From positions 26,124 through 90,123 of the forward strand of contig CALFVX010000012.1 of the NCBI GenBank assembly GCA_937928765.1: 64,000 bases of DNA, given 5' to 3'. Origin of the DNA: an uncultured Endomicrobiia bacterium. Lineage in GTDB: Bacteria > Elusimicrobiota > Endomicrobiia > DTEH01. The position numbers were made by a program, and so were the translations under genes. Below are positions 45,697 through 55,055 of the stretch, piece after piece; the first letter of the stretch is position 1, and every line of letters starts with the position of its first letter. The notes under the pieces were generated by a model. It saw only the letters and a program-made list of their open reading frames with translations, had not been told where the DNA came from and searched no databases.

Positions 45697-46768
45697 TTGT
45701 AGAGAAATTAAAGGGAAGATTACAGGAATTGGAAGGTTCTTGTTAGAGTTTTTAAAGAAAGCAAAGATGTATAAAGAGTTTGAATTTATTCTTTTGGGGA
45801 ACCAATATACTGATTTTCAAAACGAGATATTTTCTGAATATAAAAAAATAGTTATACCAGAAAAAATTACTTTCTTTTGGGACCAATTTAAGTTAAAAAA
45901 TGTTTTAGAAAAGAACAATTTTGATTTATTTTTCTCACCTTATTATAAAGTTCCAATTTTTTCTAACATCCCTTTAATAAATTCTCTTTTTGATGTTATA
46001 TATCTTATAGTTGAACCATATAAAAGCCAACTAAAAAACAAATTTTTTATAAAAAATTTTATTAAAATTGTTTCAAAAAAAGTAAAAAAAATTCTTACCT
46101 GTTCTTATTCAACAAAAAGAGATTTAATCAAACATTTATCTTTGCCGGAAGAAAAAATTGAAGTTGTTTACCTTTCAGTTGACGAAAAATTTATTCCACA
46201 AAGTTCACAAAGAATTTTAGAGATAAAAAATAAATATGGAATCAAAAAAAAATATATCCTTTATGTTGGAAATTTTAACCCACATAAGAATGTTAAAAAT
46301 CTTATTGAGGCATATAAAATTTTACCTGAAAAATTAAAACAGGAGTATATTTTAATATTAATCGGAGGGGATAGTTCCGCAGTCGCTAATTTTATTGAAT
46401 CTGATAAGTCAGAAAACTATATTATAATCGAAAATGTACCTGATGATGATTTACCAGCATTTTACAGTGCTGCTGAAGTTTTTGTATTTCCTTCTTTATA
46501 TGAAGGATTTGGTCTGCCACCGTTAGAAGCAATGTCTTGTGGATGTCCTGTGGTAAGTTCAAACTTATCAAGTATGCCAGAGATTTTACAAGATTCATGC
46601 TTGTATTTTAACCCTTATAAAATAGAAGAGATATCACAAAAAATTATAAATGTTATAGAAGACAAAAATTTACAAACTGAATTAAAAATTAAAGGGATAA
46701 AACGAAGTAAATATTTTACAAAAGAAAAAATGACAGAAGAAATTATTAAAGTTTTTCAAAACTTATGA
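45671..46768 (+). CDS. Family 4 glycosyltransferase (mannosyltransferase-like)
   Basis: This 365-residue GT-B enzyme starts GIDCREIKGKITGIGRFLLEF, the pattern of WbdB/WbaZ-type transferases. It has YILYVGNFNPHKNVKNLIEAY near residue 195, and PSLYEGFGLPPLEAMSCGCPV with the E-x7-E motif near 275. The ATG at 45671 gives a 26-base overlap with the previous gene; a second ATG at 45680 gives a shorter overlap and an equally good fit. The next gene starts 4 bases before its stop. Confidence 0.88.
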   Translation: MKKMKVGIDCREIKGKITGIGRFLLEFLKKAKMYKEFEFILLGNQYTDFQNEIFSEYKKIVIPEKITFFWDQFKLKNVLEKNNFDLFFSPYYKVPIFSNIPLINSLFDVIYLIVEPYKSQLKNKFFIKNFIKIVSKKVKKILTCSYSTKRDLIKHLSLPEEKIEVVYLSVDEKFIPQSSQRILEIKNKYGIKKKYILYVGNFNPHKNVKNLIEAYKILPEKLKQEYILILIGGDSSAVANFIESDKSENYIIIENVPDDDLPAFYSAAEVFVFPSLYEGFGLPPLEAMSCGCPVVSSNLSSMPEILQDSCLYFNPYKIEEISQKIINVIEDKNLQTELKIKGIKRSKYFTKEKMTEEIIKVFQNL

Positions 46769-47898
46769 ATATTTTAATTATTTCAGATTTTATTTTACCT
46801 GATAACTATGGTGGTTCAGGCAGGGTTGTAGATGAATATGTAAATCATCTGCGGTTAAAAGGATATAATATATTTGTGCTTACATTTTCTAAAAGTAAAA
46901 ATCTGCCTAACAAAGAAAATAAAAACGGAATTATAATTTATCGTCTATCAAAAAACGTAGTATCTTTACCATATAGTTTGATTGTTTATAATAAACTAAT
47001 AATACAACATAAAATAAATGTTGTGATACTTAACGCACCTTTTTCAGGAATTTCGTCATTATTTAATCTTAAAAAAGTAAATAAAATATATGTATTTCAT
47101 TCTCCATGGCCAGAAGAATATTATGTAAATAAAAATAAAAAAAATATGTTTTATTGGTTGAGATTGTATATAGAAAGAATAATATTAAATACTTGTGATT
47201 ATATAGTGTGTTATAGTCAATATATGAAAAATAAACTTTTATTAATTCATAAATTAAATGAAGAAAAAGTTAAAGTAATATATGTAGGTGTAAATGAAAA
47301 AAAATTTTATCCACAAAATAGAACCGAAGTAAGAAAAAAACTAGGTTTACCAATTGATAAATTTATTCTTTTTACTGCAAGAAGATTTGTTCCAAGAATG
47401 GGGTTAGAAAATTTGTTGTTCGCAATAAAAGAAATTGTTAAAGAATATAAAGATATACTTTTAATTATTGCAGGATCAGGACCTTTGGGAAAAAGATTAA
47501 AAAACATTGTGAGTGAATTAAAAATAGAACCTTGGGTTAGTTTTGTTGGTTATCTTAATGATGAAAGAATAGTAAAATATTATCAATCAGCAGATGTTTT
47601 TGTATTACCTACAAAAGAACTTGAAGGGTTTGGTATGGTTACAGTTGAATCATTATCTTGTGGTACACCTGTTTTAGGAACACCTGTTGGTGGAACAGTA
47701 GAAATTTTATCAAAATTAGGTTTGTTATTTGAAGATACAACTTATGAATCAATGGCAAAAAAAATAAAAGAATTTATAAAAATGGATAAAGAAAAATTTA
47801 ATAGTTTAAGTAAAATATGTAAACAATATGTGGTTGAAAATTATTCATGGGAGAATTTTGTTTCCAAAATAGAAAAATTATTTAAAAAGGTACAGTAA
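46765..47898 (+). CDS. Family 4 glycosyltransferase
   Basis: This 377-residue GT-B enzyme has GGSGRVVDEYVNHLRLKGYNI near the start and ILFTARRFVPRMGLENLLFAI in the second half, with the donor-site TKELEGFGMVTVESLSCGTP carrying E-x7-E near residue 294. No membrane segment. Part of the coupled glycosyltransferase block. Specificity unknown. Confidence 0.88.
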   Translation: MNILIISDFILPDNYGGSGRVVDEYVNHLRLKGYNIFVLTFSKSKNLPNKENKNGIIIYRLSKNVVSLPYSLIVYNKLIIQHKINVVILNAPFSGISSLFNLKKVNKIYVFHSPWPEEYYVNKNKKNMFYWLRLYIERIILNTCDYIVCYSQYMKNKLLLIHKLNEEKVKVIYVGVNEKKFYPQNRTEVRKKLGLPIDKFILFTARRFVPRMGLENLLFAIKEIVKEYKDILLIIAGSGPLGKRLKNIVSELKIEPWVSFVGYLNDERIVKYYQSADVFVLPTKELEGFGMVTVESLSCGTPVLGTPVGGTVEILSKLGLLFEDTTYESMAKKIKEFIKMDKEKFNSLSKICKQYVVENYSWENFVSKIEKLFKKVQ

Positions 47899-47926
47899 AT
47901 TTCAAAAATTTTGTCAATACACTTAT

Positions 47927-49126
47927 ATGTTGAAAAAAATTAAAGTTATTCATATCATAACAAGGTTAGACAAGGGCGGTTCTGCTGAAAATGTTATACT
48001 TACCTGTCAAAAACTTGATAAAAAGAAATACGATGTAGTTTTAATTTATGGGTTGAGCCAAGTTTCTAATTTAAATTTGCAGTTTCATCATTATGAAATT
48101 GACGAACTTGTTAGAGAAATTTCGCCAGTAAAAGATATAATTGCATTCTGGAAAATTTATAAAATCATTAAAACAGAAAAACCTGACATAGTTCACACAC
48201 ATACATCAAAAACAGGTATTTTAGGTCGTTGGGCTACTTTTCTACTACGAACTACGTATCCTGAATTGCGTACTATAAAAACAATCCATACACCTCATGG
48301 ACATGTTTTTTACGGATATTTTGGTAAAATTAAAACTACAATTTTTCTTTTGATAGAGAAGCTAACTGCAAAAATTACTGATAAACTTCTTGCTTTAACT
48401 GAAGGCGAAAAAAATGAATCAATAAAATTTGGTGTTGGTAAATTAAATCAATGGGAAATTGTTCCTTCTGGTGTAGATTATGATTATGTCAAATCAAAAA
48501 TAGGGATTAAAAACGAAAAGTTGTTAAAAGAACTAAATATTCAGAAGGGAACTATTGTAATTGGCACTGTGGCACGGTTAGAACCAGTAAAAGGTGTAAG
48601 ATATTTTATTGAAGCAATAAAACTTATTTATTCGTCATTCGTGCTTAATTATCCTTTATTGTTTTTAATAGTTGGTGACGGGTCAGAACGAAAAAAGTTA
48701 GAACAAGAAGTTAAAAAATCAGAGCTACAAAAGAAAATTATTTTCACTGGCATGCGTGACGATGTAGAAGAATTAATTTCACTTATGGACATTTATGTTC
48801 AACCTTCACTTAACGAAGGTATGGGGAAAACAATAGTTATAGCACAACTTTTAGGCAAACCTGTTGTCTCAACAAAAGTTCAAGGTATACCTTCAATAGT
48901 TCTGGATAACTACACAGGACTGTTGGTAAATCCTAAAGATTCTTTTAGTTTAGCAGAAGCTATAATCAAACTTATAAAAGATGAAAAGTTAAGGTTAACT
49001 ATGGGACATAATGCACAACTTTGGGTTAACAAATTGGTTGACAACTATCCTCAGTTCAGTGTCCAAAGAATGATATATTTATTAGATAAATTTTATACAC
49101 AATTATACACCAAAACAATACAGTGA
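47927..49126 (+). CDS. Family 4 glycosyltransferase
   Basis: This 399-residue GT-B enzyme has VIHIITRLDKGGSAENV near the start, then DIVHTHTSKTGILGR and IHTPHGHVFYGYFG, typical of the WcaL/EpsD-like subgroup. The second half starts IGTVARLEPVKGV near residue 209, and the donor site is PSLNEGMGKTIVIAQLLGKPVV near 292, with Gln replacing the second Glu of the E-x7-E motif (EGMGKTIVIAQ). That substitution is common in this subgroup as far as I recall. It overlaps the following PHP-domain gene by 4 bases. Confidence 0.86.
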   Translation: MLKKIKVIHIITRLDKGGSAENVILTCQKLDKKKYDVVLIYGLSQVSNLNLQFHHYEIDELVREISPVKDIIAFWKIYKIIKTEKPDIVHTHTSKTGILGRWATFLLRTTYPELRTIKTIHTPHGHVFYGYFGKIKTTIFLLIEKLTAKITDKLLALTEGEKNESIKFGVGKLNQWEIVPSGVDYDYVKSKIGIKNEKLLKELNIQKGTIVIGTVARLEPVKGVRYFIEAIKLIYSSFVLNYPLLFLIVGDGSERKKLEQEVKKSELQKKIIFTGMRDDVEELISLMDIYVQPSLNEGMGKTIVIAQLLGKPVVSTKVQGIPSIVLDNYTGLLVNPKDSFSLAEAIIKLIKDEKLRLTMGHNAQLWVNKLVDNYPQFSVQRMIYLLDKFYTQLYTKTIQ

Positions 49127-50604
49127 AATTAAACCTAAAAAATTTAGTTTTTATCCTGTTGGTGTTCACAGTGGTGCTGTTATGCGATGAACAAATCAGT
49201 TGTGTTTTACATGTGCATACAAAATATAGTGGCGAAATAAAATATTCTATAGAAGATATAATTTTGATGTGTAAAAAATTTGCTATAGATAGCGTGATTA
49301 TAACCGACCATGATTTAATAAAAGTAGAATTTGGAATAAAACCGTTCCATCGTGTTATTAAAAAATCAGTAGAAAAAAATTCTGTCTTAAAAGAAAAACC
49401 TGAAAAATATTTACAAGAAATTAAATGGTTAAACGAAAAATATCCTGAAATAGTAATAATTCCTGGGATAGAAACTACACCATTTTATTACTGGAGTGTA
49501 CAAAAGGAAACTCTTATACTTAACAACTGGCATAAACATTTGTTAATTGTTGGTATTGATGAACCACAATATTTCTATAATTTACCAATAATAGGTAACG
49601 AATATCGTAGTGGAAGATTTGTCCTTTATTCATTATGGCCGATATGTTTACTACCTTTTTTGCTAATTTTAAAACCTAGGTTGATAAAGTTTTTGTTGTG
49701 TTGTATAATTTTTTTAGTTTTACTAATAAATTTTCCGTATAAATATTTACCATATGACCAATACAAAAATTATAACGAACTACCATACCAAAATTTGATA
49801 AATTATGTGAATCTAATTAAACTTAAAAACAAAAAAAACTATCTTATTATCTGGTCACATCCTGAAGCGAGAAATTATCAAAACCCACAACTGATAACTC
49901 AAATTAAAAATTTGAAAATATATACTAAAACAGAACCCTACCCATATTCTTTGTTAAATACCCACAACTATGACGGGTTTGCTATTTTTGCTGAAGGGTA
50001 TAGAAAAATAGGTAAACCTGGCGGGTTATGGGATAAAATGTTGACAGAATATTGTCAAGGGAAAAGGAAAAAACCTGTATGGTGTTTTTCTGAAATAGAT
50101 TTTGCTGAAGGTAGTGACCAGTTGAACACCAGAAAAAACATTGTTTTTGTTTCAAAAAAGTCACAGGAAGAAATTTTATATTCTTTATCAAAAGGACGAT
50201 TTTATGCTTTATGGTGTGACGGAAAAAAAGAGTTAAAATTAGAAAATTTTGTTTTTGTTTCTACAGAAAATGTTCGTAAGGATAAAAAAACAAAATTTTT
50301 TGTTTGGGACAGTTCTTCAAGTGTAATAGCTACCTATGGGGAAAAAATTTTTAACCAAGGTAAGGTTGTTATTGATGGTGTAGTAAAATTTACTGACGAT
50401 TCACAGAATGATGTTAGGATTTATATAATTCGCAATAGCGAAGTGATAAATATATTAGAAGGAAAAACACCCTACAGGATTAATTTTGTAGACGAAAATG
50501 TATCAGAAGTATTGTCTAAAGAAACTAAAAAATGTTATTATAGAGTATTTATTGAATCTAATTATCCACATATGTTAGCTACAAATCCTATTTTTGTAGA
50601 ATAA
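49123..50604 (+). CDS. Membrane-anchored PHP-domain phosphoesterase-like protein
   Basis: This 493-residue protein starts with GTG (overlapping the previous stop) and a signal/anchor helix at about residues 8-20. A PHP metallo-domain follows: CVLHVHTKYSG (HxH), VIITDHDLI and VIPGIETTPF. Near residues 170-207 there are two hydrophobic helices that interrupt the domain. After them comes IIWSHPEARNY, the usual distal histidine site. A beta-rich C-terminal region (about 370-493) resembles a carbohydrate-binding or immunoglobulin-like module. It may be a periplasmic phosphatase or phosphoesterase acting on the polysaccharide or its carrier lipid (inference). Confidence 0.75.
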   Translation: MKLNLKNLVFILLVFTVVLLCDEQISCVLHVHTKYSGEIKYSIEDIILMCKKFAIDSVIITDHDLIKVEFGIKPFHRVIKKSVEKNSVLKEKPEKYLQEIKWLNEKYPEIVIIPGIETTPFYYWSVQKETLILNNWHKHLLIVGIDEPQYFYNLPIIGNEYRSGRFVLYSLWPICLLPFLLILKPRLIKFLLCCIIFLVLLINFPYKYLPYDQYKNYNELPYQNLINYVNLIKLKNKKNYLIIWSHPEARNYQNPQLITQIKNLKIYTKTEPYPYSLLNTHNYDGFAIFAEGYRKIGKPGGLWDKMLTEYCQGKRKKPVWCFSEIDFAEGSDQLNTRKNIVFVSKKSQEEILYSLSKGRFYALWCDGKKELKLENFVFVSTENVRKDKKTKFFVWDSSSSVIATYGEKIFNQGKVVIDGVVKFTDDSQNDVRIYIIRNSEVINILEGKTPYRINFVDENVSEVLSKETKKCYYRVFIESNYPHMLATNPIFVE

Positions 50605-50607
50605 TTC

Positions 50608-51282
50608 ATGAAAATAGCGATACATCAGCCGCAATATTTACCTTGGCCAGGATATTTTAATAAAATAATGCAATGTGATTTGTTTATATTCCTTGACGAT
50701 GTTCAGTATAAAAAAAACGAATGGCAGAATAGAAATAGAATAAAATCTGCTGCAGGTATTCAATGGCTTACAGTTCCCGTGCATTACAAGTTTGGCCAAA
50801 AGATTAACGAGATAAAAATAGACAACCACATTTTATGGCGTAAAGACCATCTTAAAAGTATAAAGGTCAATTATAATAAAGCAAAATACTTTTATGAATT
50901 TTTTGTATATATTGAAGAATTGTTAAATAAGGAGTATAAAATGTTAGTTGATATAAATGTAAGTTCAATAATTAAAATTCTTTCTTATCTTGGTATTGAT
51001 AAACCTTTTAAGTTTTCTTCAGAATTAAAAGTTGAAGGAGAAAAAACAGATAGGTTGGTCAATATATGTAAAAAACTTTCAGCTGATATATACATTTCTG
51101 GTTCTGGAGCAAAAGAATATTTAGAAGTTGAAAAGTTTATAGATAACGGTATAAATGTAATTTTTCAAGAATATAAAACTCCAGACTATCCACAGCTGTT
51201 TGACGAGTTTATACCAAATATTTCAATTATAGATATGATTTTTAATGTAGGCAAAGAAGAAACTTTAAAACTAGTAATTTGA
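50608..51282 (+). CDS. WbqC-like family protein
   Basis: This 224-residue protein matches the WbqC family found in O-antigen and capsule clusters. Signature blocks are AIHQPQYLPWPGYFNKIMQ, IFLDDVQYKKNEWQNRNRIK and, later, DIYISGSGAKEYLE. The biochemical role of the family is not settled. It sits 3 bases after the PHP gene and 7 before an aminotransferase, a pairing that suggests synthesis or transfer of an amino-sugar derivative. Confidence 0.88.
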   Translation: MKIAIHQPQYLPWPGYFNKIMQCDLFIFLDDVQYKKNEWQNRNRIKSAAGIQWLTVPVHYKFGQKINEIKIDNHILWRKDHLKSIKVNYNKAKYFYEFFVYIEELLNKEYKMLVDINVSSIIKILSYLGIDKPFKFSSELKVEGEKTDRLVNICKKLSADIYISGSGAKEYLEVEKFIDNGINVIFQEYKTPDYPQLFDEFIPNISIIDMIFNVGKEETLKLVI

Positions 51283-51289
51283 AAATTTT

Positions 51290-52363
51290 ATGATAAGTCA
51301 TTCCAAACCAACAATTATAAATAAAGAAAAAATTATAAATGATATAAAAAAAATCTTAGACACAGGATATCTTGCAGAAAATAAATTTGTAGAAAAGTTT
51401 GAAAAAAAATTGTGTAAATTTTTTAATACAAAATATGCTGTAGGTGTTTCTTCAGGAACCGCTGGGTTATTCTTATCATTGTTAAGTTTAAATGTTGATA
51501 AGGATTCTGAAGTAATTATACCTGCTTATACATGTTCTGCAGTATTAAATGCTGTGCTTTATACACAGGCAAAACCTATTATTGTTGATGTAAATTTAGA
51601 TGATTTCAGTATCTCTTATAATGAGATTAAAAATAATATTTCTAAAAAAACAAAAGCTATTATAGTTCCACATATGTTTGGTTATCCTGCAAAAGAAATC
51701 AAAAAAATAACAAGTTTAGGAATACCAGTAATTGAAGATGTTACACAAAGTATTGGTGCAAAGATTAATAATAGTTTGGTTGGAAATTTTGGTGTTGCAA
51801 ATGTTATATCTTTTTATGCTACAAAAATGATAACATCTTTTGGTGAAGGAGGTGTTGTTTTAACAAAAAATAAAAAAATATATGAGTTTTTGAAAGATAT
51901 AAAAGAATATGATAAAAAATTAAAATTTAAATTAAGATATAACTATAAAATTTCTGAAATACAAGCAGTTATGGGGGTAAATCAGATAGAAAATTTGTAT
52001 AAGTTTATTAATGAAAGAAGAAAAATTTTTGAATACTACAAAAATAAATTAAAAAATTGTAAAAACATAGAAATATTAGAACCACAACACAGTATTAAAG
52101 CAGTATATTACAGATTTCTAATAAAACTTAACAAAAAAGTTTTATTAGAAAAAATAATAAAAGAATATAAAAATTTTGGCATTGAAGTTGCAAAACCTAT
52201 TTTTTTACCTTTGGACAAATACTATTTAGGAAAATTTGTATGCAAAAACTCAAAGTTGCTTTATGATACAACATTATCATTGCCAATATATCCAAGTTTG
52301 AATATAAAGGATATTAAATTTATTGTAGAAGTAACAAAAAAAATTTTTAGCTATTTTTATTAA
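51290..52363 (+). CDS. DegT/DnrJ/EryC1/StrS family sugar aminotransferase
   Basis: This 357-residue PLP enzyme adds an amino group to a keto-sugar nucleotide. The family blocks are FEKKLCKFFNTKYAVGVSSGT near residue 40, VIPAYTCSA, PVIEDVTQSIGA (the Asp that contacts PLP) and SFYATKMITSFGEGGVV with the Schiff-base lysine near 184. The C-terminal half is normal, with LPIYPSLNIKDIK at the end. The product sugar is unknown. It and the WbqC protein are the only clear sugar-modifying genes of the locus. Confidence 0.9.
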   Translation: MISHSKPTIINKEKIINDIKKILDTGYLAENKFVEKFEKKLCKFFNTKYAVGVSSGTAGLFLSLLSLNVDKDSEVIIPAYTCSAVLNAVLYTQAKPIIVDVNLDDFSISYNEIKNNISKKTKAIIVPHMFGYPAKEIKKITSLGIPVIEDVTQSIGAKINNSLVGNFGVANVISFYATKMITSFGEGGVVLTKNKKIYEFLKDIKEYDKKLKFKLRYNYKISEIQAVMGVNQIENLYKFINERRKIFEYYKNKLKNCKNIEILEPQHSIKAVYYRFLIKLNKKVLLEKIIKEYKNFGIEVAKPIFLPLDKYYLGKFVCKNSKLLYDTTLSLPIYPSLNIKDIKFIVEVTKKIFSYFY

Positions 52364-52388
52364 AATATAACTAAACTTAAAAACCATT

Positions 52389-53189
52389 ATGTATGAAGAA
52401 TATTGGGGATTGAAAGAAAAACCTTTTGAAAACACTCCTGACCCTAAATTTTTTTATAGTTCTTCACAACATGAAGAAGCTTTGGCAAGAATGTTATACA
52501 CTGTAAGAGAGTTTAAAGGTTCAGGGTTGCTTACAGGAGTATACGGTTGTGGAAAAACACTTCTTGCGAGAGCTTTATTAAAAGAATTGCAGAAAGATGT
52601 ATATAAAGTTGCAATTATTAATAATCCCAAATTAGACGAACTCGAAATGTTAAGAATGATTGCATATAATTTAGGTTCTTACGATTTACCTACAAGAAAA
52701 GCAGATGTTTTAATAAAGCTAGAAACAATTTTTAAAGAAAACTTAATGGATGCTAAAAAAACAGTTATTATAATAGATGAAGCACACTCTATAGAAGATA
52801 ATAATATCTTTGAAGAAATAAGATTATTACTTAATTACCAGCTTGAAGAAAAATTTTTAGTAACAATTTTACTTCTTGGCCAACCAGAGTTAAAAGAAAA
52901 AATAGAAAATATAAAACAACTTAACCAAAGAATTGCTATGAGATATCATCTTACTTCACTTAACCAAAAAGAGACAGAAGAATATATCTCACATAGATTA
53001 AAAATTGCACAAGCTAAACAAAATCCTTTTTTGCCAGAAGCGATCCAGTTAATATATCAACATTCTGGCGGTATACCAAGAAGAATAAATCATATTTGTG
53101 ATACAACATTACTTTCTGCAATGGGTGCAGAATTAAAAACTATAGATAAAAGTTTTGTTCAAGAAGTGATGGAAAGTTTTTCATTATAA
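52389..53189 (+). CDS. ExeA/GspA-like AAA ATPase of envelope/exopolysaccharide loci
   Basis: This 266-residue ATPase starts with the diagnostic YEEYWGLKEKPFENTPDPKF. It has Walker A GVYGCGKTLLA near residue 52, Walker B VIIIDEAHSI near 131, and GGIPRRINHICD (sensor 2) near 223. Such ATPases occur in ExeA-type secretion loci and in exosortase/PEP-CTERM exopolysaccharide gene clusters (established). No exosortase, ExeB or peptidoglycan-binding extension is seen here. It lies 25 bases after the aminotransferase. Confidence 0.86.
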   Translation: MYEEYWGLKEKPFENTPDPKFFYSSSQHEEALARMLYTVREFKGSGLLTGVYGCGKTLLARALLKELQKDVYKVAIINNPKLDELEMLRMIAYNLGSYDLPTRKADVLIKLETIFKENLMDAKKTVIIIDEAHSIEDNNIFEEIRLLLNYQLEEKFLVTILLLGQPELKEKIENIKQLNQRIAMRYHLTSLNQKETEEYISHRLKIAQAKQNPFLPEAIQLIYQHSGGIPRRINHICDTTLLSAMGAELKTIDKSFVQEVMESFSL

Positions 53190-53229
53190 ATAAAATTTAT
53201 TCATCTAAAAAACTAGAAGTATATATATT

Positions 53230-53847
53230 ATGAAAATATTAGCAATAAGCTCTCATCCGGACGATTTTGAATTTGGTTGTGGAGGGACAATAATAAAATT
53301 TTCCAAAAAAGCAAAAATTTATATTCTTACGATGACAAAAGGAGAAGTAGGTGGCAATCCTAATATAAGATCTAAGGAACAAAAAAAAGTTTGTGATCTT
53401 TTAAAAGCAGATTTAATCTGGGGAGGTTTAAAAGATACTAAGATAGAATTAAATAAAAAATTAATTGATATAATTGAATATACAATTAGAAACATTAATC
53501 CTGACTTAATTTTTACTCATTATTTAAATGATACACATCAAGACCATAGAAATGTCGCAGAAGCGACTATTACTGCTACAAGATATATAAGAAATGTTTT
53601 GTTTTATGAGGGACCATCAAGCATTGATTTTTCTCCAACAGTATTTGTAGATATAACAGAAATCATTGAAGAAAAAGTAAAATTATTAAAGATACATGCT
53701 TCACAAGTTTATTCTACAAAAATTAAAGGTTTGTCTATAATTGATGCTGCACTATCAACAGGAATTTATAGAGGATACCAAAATAGAGTAAAGTATGCTG
53801 AAGGATTTGTTCCTTTAAGATTATCTTTAGATTATTACTATTATTGA
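53230..53847 (+). CDS. PIG-L family N-acetylglucosamine deacetylase
   Basis: This 205-residue zinc enzyme has the metal motif SSHPDDFEFGCGGT at the start and HYLNDTHQDH (HxxDH) near residue 97. It is of the LmbE/BshB type, removing acetyl groups from N-acetylglucosaminyl compounds. In this position, before a WecA-like gene, it may trim the polysaccharide precursor or act in bacillithiol-like synthesis (no bshA seen). The sequence ends in a run of tyrosines (DYYYY), slightly unusual. Confidence 0.85.
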   Translation: MKILAISSHPDDFEFGCGGTIIKFSKKAKIYILTMTKGEVGGNPNIRSKEQKKVCDLLKADLIWGGLKDTKIELNKKLIDIIEYTIRNINPDLIFTHYLNDTHQDHRNVAEATITATRYIRNVLFYEGPSSIDFSPTVFVDITEIIEEKVKLLKIHASQVYSTKIKGLSIIDAALSTGIYRGYQNRVKYAEGFVPLRLSLDYYYY

Positions 53848-53856
53848 TATTATTTT

Positions 53857-55005
53857 ATGCGACTTAAAATAAAACAAACAATCCTTGCAATTGTAATCTT
53901 TATATTTTTAGTTTTTAGAGAAATAGGGAAACAATCTTATTTATTAAATCTTCGTTGGTTGTTTTTATTAATTCTTGCATTCAGTGTTTCATACTTTTTT
54001 ACACCTTTTACTATTAAATATGCATTTAAATACCAAATTCTTGATATGCCTGATCTCAAAAGAAAAATTCATAAAACTCCTACACCGCGTATTGCTGGAA
54101 TTGCAATATATATTGGATTCCTTTTAACTTTACTTAGAAATTTACAGTTTGCAAGAGAGGTTTTAGGAATTATTATTGCAAGTAGTATAATATTTATTAT
54201 AAGTTTATTAGACGATATTTATAGTCTATCCGTCTCAGTAAGATTAATAGGACAAATAATAGCAACATTTATAGTAATATTATTTGGATATAGAATTACA
54301 GCAATTCCACAAGGATTTCCATTAGAAAATATTTTAGAAATTTTTATTACTTTGTTTTGGTTTGTAGGGATAACAAACGCAGTAAATTTTCTTGATGGTA
54401 TAGATGGTTTAGTTGTTGGTTTTGGCAGTTTTTGTTCATTTATGTTTCTTATTATTTCTTTACTAACTAATCAAAAATATGTAAGTTATATTTCAGCAAC
54501 ACTTATGGGAGCATGTTTAGGTGTTTTGCCATATAATTGGTATAAAGCAAAAACATTTTTAGGTGATTGTGGAGCAAATTTTATTGGATTTATATTAGCT
54601 TCTGTATCTGTAGTTGGTTGGTGGGCAGAAAAAAATCCCATAGTTTCACTATCCACACCAGTTTTAATTTTAAGTATACCGATATATGATATGATATATA
54701 TAACTATATCAAGAATAAAAAATAAAAAAGTAAAAAATCTTAAAGAATGGTTAGAATATGTTGGTAAGGACCATATTCATCATAGATTATTAAATCTAAA
54801 TTTTTCAGTTCCGTCAGCGGTAGGTATAATATTACTTATAACTTTTTGTTTAGGAATATATTCTATAATCTTAAGATATAGTTGCGCAACAGATACTATT
54901 GCTGTTATGATACTTATCCAGACTACTATTATTTTTGTTATACTTTCTATTATAATGTTTAGTGGAAAAGAAAGAAACCATATAAATGATGTATTGAAAA
55001 ATTGA
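53857..55005 (+). CDS. WecA/TagO-like undecaprenyl-phosphate sugar-1-phosphate transferase
   Basis: This 382-residue membrane enzyme has about eleven helices. It puts the first sugar phosphate on undecaprenyl phosphate to start lipid-linked polysaccharide synthesis. Signatures: LDMPDLKRKIHKTPTPR near residue 65, ISLLDDIYSL near 125, NAVNFLDGIDGL near 175, FLGDCGANFIGF near 235 and the HIHHRLL site near 305. All are MraY/WecA-family catalytic motifs, and the HxHHRLL form marks the WecA/TagO branch. It closes the polysaccharide locus. Confidence 0.92.
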   Translation: MRLKIKQTILAIVIFIFLVFREIGKQSYLLNLRWLFLLILAFSVSYFFTPFTIKYAFKYQILDMPDLKRKIHKTPTPRIAGIAIYIGFLLTLLRNLQFAREVLGIIIASSIIFIISLLDDIYSLSVSVRLIGQIIATFIVILFGYRITAIPQGFPLENILEIFITLFWFVGITNAVNFLDGIDGLVVGFGSFCSFMFLIISLLTNQKYVSYISATLMGACLGVLPYNWYKAKTFLGDCGANFIGFILASVSVVGWWAEKNPIVSLSTPVLILSIPIYDMIYITISRIKNKKVKNLKEWLEYVGKDHIHHRLLNLNFSVPSAVGIILLITFCLGIYSIILRYSCATDTIAVMILIQTTIIFVILSIIMFSGKERNHINDVLKN

Positions 55006-55036
55006 GGATATATTTTATATTAAATAATATAATATT

Positions 55037-55044
55037 AAAGGAGG
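55037..55044 (+). promoter_or_regulatory. Shine-Dalgarno sequence deciding the ribH start
   Basis: AAAGGAGG lies 11 bases before the ATG at 55056. The frame is open upstream to 55002, but the family homology begins after this ATG. Confidence 0.75.
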
Positions 55045-55055
55045 AAATATTTTTT

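Noticed and set aside
36166..54999. Polysaccharide locus as a recent foreign island
   Set aside because: Base composition and gene packing look like the flanks, and there are no mobile elements or repeats at its borders, so there is no direct sign of transfer.
55002..55055. Extended N terminus for ribH from an upstream TTG
   Set aside because: The Shine-Dalgarno sequence at 55037 and family length both point to ATG 55056.
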